In this document: one piece after another, positions 59,423 to 64,000 of the stretch
How the letters are laid out: the number at the start of each line of letters is the position of its first letter
How positions within the stretch are numbered: the first letter of the stretch is position 1
Assembly (NCBI RefSeq): GCF_014251815.1
Contig: NZ_CP059202.1
Span: 434,001-498,000 of the forward strand
Length of the DNA: 64,000 nucleotides
Source of the DNA: Blattabacterium cuenoti
GTDB taxonomy: Bacteria > Bacteroidota > Bacteroidia > Flavobacteriales > Blattabacteriaceae
Reading direction: 5' to 3'
Position numbers and translations under genes: made by a program
The notes under the pieces: generated by a model
What the model saw: only the letters and a program-made list of their open reading frames with translations
Told to the model about the DNA's origin: nothing
The model's database searches: none

Positions 59423-61507
59423 ATGTTCTGTAATATTCTAAAAAAATCTTTAAAGTATTTAAAAGGATTAAGTTTGAATAAAGCATATTTATTAAATACT
59501 GAGTTGAACCTTTACACATATGAAGATTTACTTTTTTTTTATCCAAAAGGATATATGCATTTGTTCACGTTGAACAATATATCAGAATTATCAAATAATA
59601 ACAATAATGATTTTATACGAGTGTTAGGAAAAATAACCAATGTAGAAGAAATAAATTATAAAAATAAAAAAGGAAAAATGTTAATAGCATATTTGGAGGA
59701 TAAAACAGGTTTTGTTGAATTAGTTTGGTTTAAAAAAAATAATTTTATAAGAAGCATAACAAAAAATATTACAGTAATGGTTTATGGTAGAGTAAAATAT
59801 TTTCAAAAAAAAATTCAAATTATTCATCCAAACATTAAAGAATTTTATTCTTCATCTTCAATATGTTCAACTAAGAGTTATTCTATATTCCCTATATATT
59901 CTATACCTAAAAATTTAAAGGAAAAAGGAATAAGTAATTCCTTTATGATCAATTTATTACAAAATCTTATCAGAGAATTAAGAAATAATATAAACGATTT
60001 TTTTTTTCAAGATTTTCTTAATAAAAAACTAATGCCAAGAAAAAAAGCTTTAATTCAAATTCATTTTCCAGAATCTTGGGATTTATTGCTACAAGCACAA
60101 TATTCTTTGAAATTTGAAGAATTATTTCTATTAAAATTATTTTTTTTATATAAAAAAAAAGTTACATATAGTTATCCTTTTACAAAATTAGGTAAGAATT
60201 TTCATACTTTTTACAAGTATTTTTTACCTTTTTCTTTAACAGGAGAACAAAAAAAAGTATTTAAAGAAATATGGCATGATTTGAAAAAACCAACTCAAAT
60301 GAAGCGATTATTACAAGGAGAAGTGGGATGTGGAAAGACGATTATAGCTGTATTATCAATGCTAGTCGCTTTGGATAATGGCTTTCAGTCTTGTTTAATG
60401 GCTCCTACTGAAGTTTTAGCTATACAACATTATTATTATATAAGTAAAATGTTTTCAAAAATAGGAATTAAAGTAGCTTTATTGACAAGTTCTATTTCTA
60501 ATTCTATACGAAAATCTCTTTATCGCGATATATTGAAAAAAAAGATTTCTATTGTAATCGGAACACATTCTTTAATTCAAGAAAGACTTCAGTTTAAAAA
60601 TCTGGGATTAGCAATAATAGATGAAGAACAACGTTTTGGAGTAGAACAAAGAGAAAAAATTTGGAAAAAAGACAATAAACCTCCTCATATTTTAATTATG
60701 ACTGCTACTCCTATTCCTAGAACATTAGCAAAAATTATTTATCATGATTTAAATATTTCTATTATAAAAAAATTGCCTTTAGGAAGAAAACCTATTCAAA
60801 CTGTTCATTTTTGGAATAAAAATCGGGATAAAGCTTTAAAAATAATAGAAGATCAAATCTCAAAAGGTAGACAAATTTATATTATATATCCTACTATAAA
60901 TACTTCTTTAAAGTATAAAAATTTAATGAAAGGATATCAAGAAATTAGGGAAAGATTTAAAAATTTCAAAAATGAAATTGGAATTTTACATGGAGAAATG
61001 AATTTTCAGGATAAAAATATCCAAATTGATCGATTCTTACGTGGAAAAACTAAAATTTTAATATCAACTACAGTTATAGAAGTGGGAGTCAATGTCCCCA
61101 ATGCATCAGTTATTTTGATAGAAAATGCAGATTGTTTTGGTTTATCTCAATTACATCAATTAAGAGGAAGGGTAGGAAGAGGGGGTCATCAAAGTTATTG
61201 TATTCTTATTACTAATCATAAAATCAGTGTAGAAGGTGTTTTCAGAATCAAAAAAATGTGTGAAACAAATAAAGGATTAGAAATAGCGAAAGAAGATCTA
61301 AAATTACGTGGTGGTGGAGATTTAATAGGAACTAAACAAAGTGGAAAAAGTCATTTCCGCATCATAGATTTAATCAAAGATTATAAATTAATCAAGGAAG
61401 TTTTTCCAATCGCTAGAAATTTTTTTAAAGAAAACCCTAATTTTTTGAATAACGAAAAAAATATTTTTTATGAATACTATAAAAATAAATTAAAAATTTA
61501 TAAATAA
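59423..61507 (+). CDS. recG: ATP-dependent DNA helicase RecG
   Basis: The 694-residue helicase remodels stalled forks and Holliday junctions. The wedge OB domain is about 55-160. Walker A GEVGCGKT is near 298, the DEEQRFG box near 399, MTATPIPRTLA near 430, and the C-terminal motifs ISTTVIEVGVNVPNA and QLRGRVGRGGHQSYC follow. The TRG motif region near the end is present. It lies 8 bp before uvrD. Confidence 0.95.
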   Translation: MFCNILKKSLKYLKGLSLNKAYLLNTELNLYTYEDLLFFYPKGYMHLFTLNNISELSNNNNNDFIRVLGKITNVEEINYKNKKGKMLIAYLEDKTGFVELVWFKKNNFIRSITKNITVMVYGRVKYFQKKIQIIHPNIKEFYSSSSICSTKSYSIFPIYSIPKNLKEKGISNSFMINLLQNLIRELRNNINDFFFQDFLNKKLMPRKKALIQIHFPESWDLLLQAQYSLKFEELFLLKLFFLYKKKVTYSYPFTKLGKNFHTFYKYFLPFSLTGEQKKVFKEIWHDLKKPTQMKRLLQGEVGCGKTIIAVLSMLVALDNGFQSCLMAPTEVLAIQHYYYISKMFSKIGIKVALLTSSISNSIRKSLYRDILKKKISIVIGTHSLIQERLQFKNLGLAIIDEEQRFGVEQREKIWKKDNKPPHILIMTATPIPRTLAKIIYHDLNISIIKKLPLGRKPIQTVHFWNKNRDKALKIIEDQISKGRQIYIIYPTINTSLKYKNLMKGYQEIRERFKNFKNEIGILHGEMNFQDKNIQIDRFLRGKTKILISTTVIEVGVNVPNASVILIENADCFGLSQLHQLRGRVGRGGHQSYCILITNHKISVEGVFRIKKMCETNKGLEIAKEDLKLRGGGDLIGTKQSGKSHFRIIDLIKDYKLIKEVFPIARNFFKENPNFLNNEKNIFYEYYKNKLKIYK

Positions 61508-61515
61508 GTAAATTC

Positions 61516-63666
61516 ATGAATTATTTAAATAGTTCTCAACGAAAGATTATAGAAACCATTAATGGGCCAGTATTAGTTATTGCTGGAGCAGGGGCAGGAA
61601 AAACTCGTGTTATTACACATCGTATTGTTCATATGATTCAAAACATAGGAATATCTCCTTCCAGGATATTGGCTTTGACCTTTACCAAAAAAGCTGCTAT
61701 AGAAATGAAAAATCGTATTTATAATATGATGGTGGATAAAACAAATTTTGATCAAATAACCATAGGGACTTTTCATTCTATATTTTCGGGTATTTTAAGA
61801 AAAGAATCTCATTGGTTAGGATTAAAATCGAATTATACTATTTATGACCACAAAGATTCAGAAAGTATTATAAAAAAAATATTAGAAAACATAAATATAA
61901 ACACATACTTGAATTATAAAAATATAAGAAAAAAAATTTCTGAGTATAAAAATAATTTGTACTACTTTAATTTTAATAAAAAAAAGTTAGAAAAAGACAA
62001 GGAATTAGAGCTTTTTACAAAAATTTATAAATCTTATACAAAACGTTGTTTTCAAGCAAATGTATTAGATTTCGATGACATATTACTTCATACGAATCAT
62101 TTATTTTTTTATTTTCCAAATGTTCTTAAAGCATATCAAAAAAAATTTCAATACATATTAATTGATGAATATCAAGACACCAATTTTTCTCAATATACTA
62201 TTATAAAAAATTTAGCTTTTCAGCATAAAAATATTTTTGTAGTAGGAGATGATGCTCAAAGTATTTATGCTTTTCGTGGTGCTAACATTTCAAATATTTT
62301 AAATTTTCATCTTGATTATAAAAATGTTAAAATTTTTCGTCTTGAACAAAATTATCGCTCTACTAATCACATAGTACAAGCTTCTAATAACATTATTTCT
62401 TTTAATAAAAATCAAATTTTAAAAAAAATATGGACAAATAATGAAAAAGGAGAAAAAATAAAAATATATTGTGCTAATTCTGAATTAGAAGAAGCAGAAT
62501 ATGTTGCTTCTTCTATTCTTTTAATAAAAGAAAAAACAAATTTTCAATTTGAAAATTTTGCTATTCTTTATAGAGCTAATATACAATCACATATTATAGA
62601 ATATTCACTAAAAAAAAAAAATATTCCATATCATGTATATGGATCTATATCATTTGAAAAACGAAAAGAAATTCGAGATTTTTTAGCTTATCTTAGAGTT
62701 ATTGTGAACCCCAATGACGAAGAATCTTTATTCCGTATTATAAAAAAAGGAAACCCCAAAATAGTAAATAATATATTAAACTTATCTAAAAAAAAAGGGA
62801 TCACAGTTTATAACATCATAAAGAATATCGAAAATTATCAATATTTATTAAAAATTAATAATAAAACAAAAAACAGATTTATAAGTGTAATTTCTACAAT
62901 AGAAAAATTACGGATAGAACAAGATAACGCATATATAATAGCAAAAAATTTGGTAAGTTTTTTATTGAAAGAAAATTCTAAAAATTATGATAATAACGAT
63001 TTTCAATACATACTTCATAATATATATCAACACGTAAAAGAACAAAAAGAATTGAAAAAAAATGGAGATACAAGTTTGTCTGGTTTTTTGCAATGTTTTT
63101 ATTTGGAAATGAATGAAAATATTGATCATAAAAAAAATGAAACAAATAAAGTTTCATTAATGACAGTTCACTTATCTAAGGGTTTAGAGTTTCCCATTAT
63201 TTTTATTGTTGGATTAGAAGAAAATTTATTTCCATCTAAATCAAATTTTGAAAATCCTACAAAAATAGAGGAAGAACGTCGTTTATTTTATGTTGCTTTA
63301 ACTAGAGCTCAAAAAAAAGCAATACTCACTTATGCAAAATATAGATTTATATGGGGAGAAAAAAAAAAAAATCTTCCTAGTCGTTTCATTAACGAACTTA
63401 ATAAAAATTTTGTTGATATAGAAAATCATATCATATCAAAAAAAAAAGAAATTCGTTCTTTAAATCATTTTCATAATCATGAAAATGAAAATTATAAATA
63501 TTTAGGAATTAAAAAAGGAGTAAAAATTTTTCACAAAGATTTTGGAGTAGGGACCATTCTAGATATAGAACTACAAAATCAAAATAAAATAGCCTTAATA
63601 AAATTTCAAAAACTGGGAGAAAAAAGAATTTTGATAAAATTGAATAAACTTGTTATTTACTCATAA
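61516..63666 (+). CDS. uvrD: UvrD/PcrA-type superfamily I DNA helicase
   Basis: The 716-residue 3'-5' helicase works in excision and mismatch repair. Motif I is GAGAGKTRVITHRI (about 24-37), Ia ILALTFTKKAA, II DEYQDTN near 217, III GDDAQSIYAFRGA and IV RLEQNYRSTNHI. V is VSLMTVHLSKGLEF and VI FYVALTRAQKK. The C-terminal tail ends with a PcrA-like HKDFGVGTI segment. The gene carries runs of 12 and 13 A (62610-62621, 63359-63371). Confidence 0.95.
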   Translation: MNYLNSSQRKIIETINGPVLVIAGAGAGKTRVITHRIVHMIQNIGISPSRILALTFTKKAAIEMKNRIYNMMVDKTNFDQITIGTFHSIFSGILRKESHWLGLKSNYTIYDHKDSESIIKKILENININTYLNYKNIRKKISEYKNNLYYFNFNKKKLEKDKELELFTKIYKSYTKRCFQANVLDFDDILLHTNHLFFYFPNVLKAYQKKFQYILIDEYQDTNFSQYTIIKNLAFQHKNIFVVGDDAQSIYAFRGANISNILNFHLDYKNVKIFRLEQNYRSTNHIVQASNNIISFNKNQILKKIWTNNEKGEKIKIYCANSELEEAEYVASSILLIKEKTNFQFENFAILYRANIQSHIIEYSLKKKNIPYHVYGSISFEKRKEIRDFLAYLRVIVNPNDEESLFRIIKKGNPKIVNNILNLSKKKGITVYNIIKNIENYQYLLKINNKTKNRFISVISTIEKLRIEQDNAYIIAKNLVSFLLKENSKNYDNNDFQYILHNIYQHVKEQKELKKNGDTSLSGFLQCFYLEMNENIDHKKNETNKVSLMTVHLSKGLEFPIIFIVGLEENLFPSKSNFENPTKIEEERRLFYVALTRAQKKAILTYAKYRFIWGEKKKNLPSRFINELNKNFVDIENHIISKKKEIRSLNHFHNHENENYKYLGIKKGVKIFHKDFGVGTILDIELQNQNKIALIKFQKLGEKRILIKLNKLVIYS

Positions 63667-63674
63667 CAACAATT

Positions 63675-64000
63675 ATGGATGATTCAGAAAAAGTTAAATT
63701 AAATTTTTATTATCAGAAAATAATTTGTTTTGTGGCGATTATTTTCTTTTTCATAAAACTAATCACTTGGAATATAACTTCTTCTCTATCTATATTTAGC
63801 GATGCGATAGAAAGTTTCATTAACATTATTAGTGGTTTTATTGGATTATGTAGTCTTTATATATCCTCTTTACCTAAGGATAAAAATCATCCATATGGAC
63901 ATGGTAAAATAGAATTTATATCAACAGCTATAGAAGGTGTTTTAATTTCTATAGTCGGGGTTACTGTTTTTACAAACACTTTTATACGTATTAAATATAA
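63675..64000 (+). CDS. Cation diffusion facilitator transporter (partial, cut by window end)
   Basis: The first 108 residues are present and the frame is open to the window edge. Membrane helices are visible, and the signature SLSIFSDAIESFINI contains the Asp of the transport site. HPYGHGKIEFIS carries the conserved histidine and glycine motif of CDF proteins. They export Zn, Mn, Fe or Cd ions by exchange with protons; metal specificity cannot be judged from the fragment. It begins 8 bp after uvrD. Confidence 0.85.
   Translation, partial: MDDSEKVKLNFYYQKIICFVAIIFFFIKLITWNITSSLSIFSDAIESFINIISGFIGLCSLYISSLPKDKNHPYGHGKIEFISTAIEGVLISIVGVTVFTNTFIRIKY

Overview
The window is a very AT-rich, gene-dense stretch of a reduced Bacteroidota (Flavobacteriales) chromosome. 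Its gene content and style best fit Blattabacterium, the obligate endosymbiont of cockroaches and Mastotermes. Support comes from a PUR-family DUF3276 protein, a bTHX ribosomal protein, an N-terminally extended NusB, the degenerate TraR/DksA finger typical of Bacteroidota, a three-subunit menaquinone-type SdhCAB and RNase Y. There are also poly(A) tracts inside genes, no mobile elements, no prophage and no CRISPR. The genus is an inference from protein style; no rRNA gene lies in the window to confirm it.

Layout. 1-2306 (-): PUR protein and an ABC exporter. 2401-4395 (+): nusB-yajC-coaE-bTHX. 4396-5094 (-): zinc metallopeptidase. 5181-6488 (+): type II NADH dehydrogenase. 6465-7959 (-): a hotdog thioesterase and isochorismate synthase of menaquinone synthesis. 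8062-15261 (+): idi, a PTPS-like pterin enzyme, gcvT, MATE transporter, DEAD-box helicase, aroC, miaA. 15221-16579 (-): tRNA-Val and folC. 16674-18335 (+): glnS.

18330-35702 (-) is a 17-kb information-processing block. In transcription order it reads ileS, a DksA-like gene, lspA, tRNA-Thr(TGT)-Tyr-Gly(TCC)-Thr(GGT), tuf, tRNA-Trp, secE, nusG, rplK, rplA, rplJ, rplL, rpoB, rpoC. The tRNA-tuf part matches the E. coli thrU-tyrU-glyT-thrT-tufB order.

Then come mutS with tRNA-Gly(GCC) and tRNA-Leu(TAA) (+), guaB (-) and a small low-complexity lipoprotein (+). A long minus run at 40570-50860 holds rplS, glmM, a LolC/E-like permease, dnaB, accA, sdhB, sdhA, sdhC and a cysteine desulfurase. The rest is rny, a deoxyhypusine-synthase-like gene and lpd (+); ung and a ferredoxin (-); an acyl-CoA reductase (+); ribD, aroE, rpsU and tRNA-Val(GAC) (-); then recG, uvrD and the start of a cation diffusion facilitator cut by the window end (+).

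Together the genes show host-provisioning metabolism (chorismate, riboflavin and folate steps), aerobic respiration through menaquinone (Ndh, Sdh, MenF, a MenI candidate) and a DNA-repair set (MutS, Ung, RecG, UvrD). No coding gap exceeds 300 bases; the longest (about 220 bp at 50861-51084) holds an inverted repeat upstream of rny.

I found no obviously new multi-gene system. The best leads are two genes whose start codon appears to have been lost (glnS and the MATE transporter), long A tracts inside mutS and uvrD, the serine/threonine/asparagine-rich lipoprotein, a tandem duplication forming a mini-ORF coupled to the acyl-CoA reductase start, and a miaA frame that reads into the antisense strand of a tRNA.
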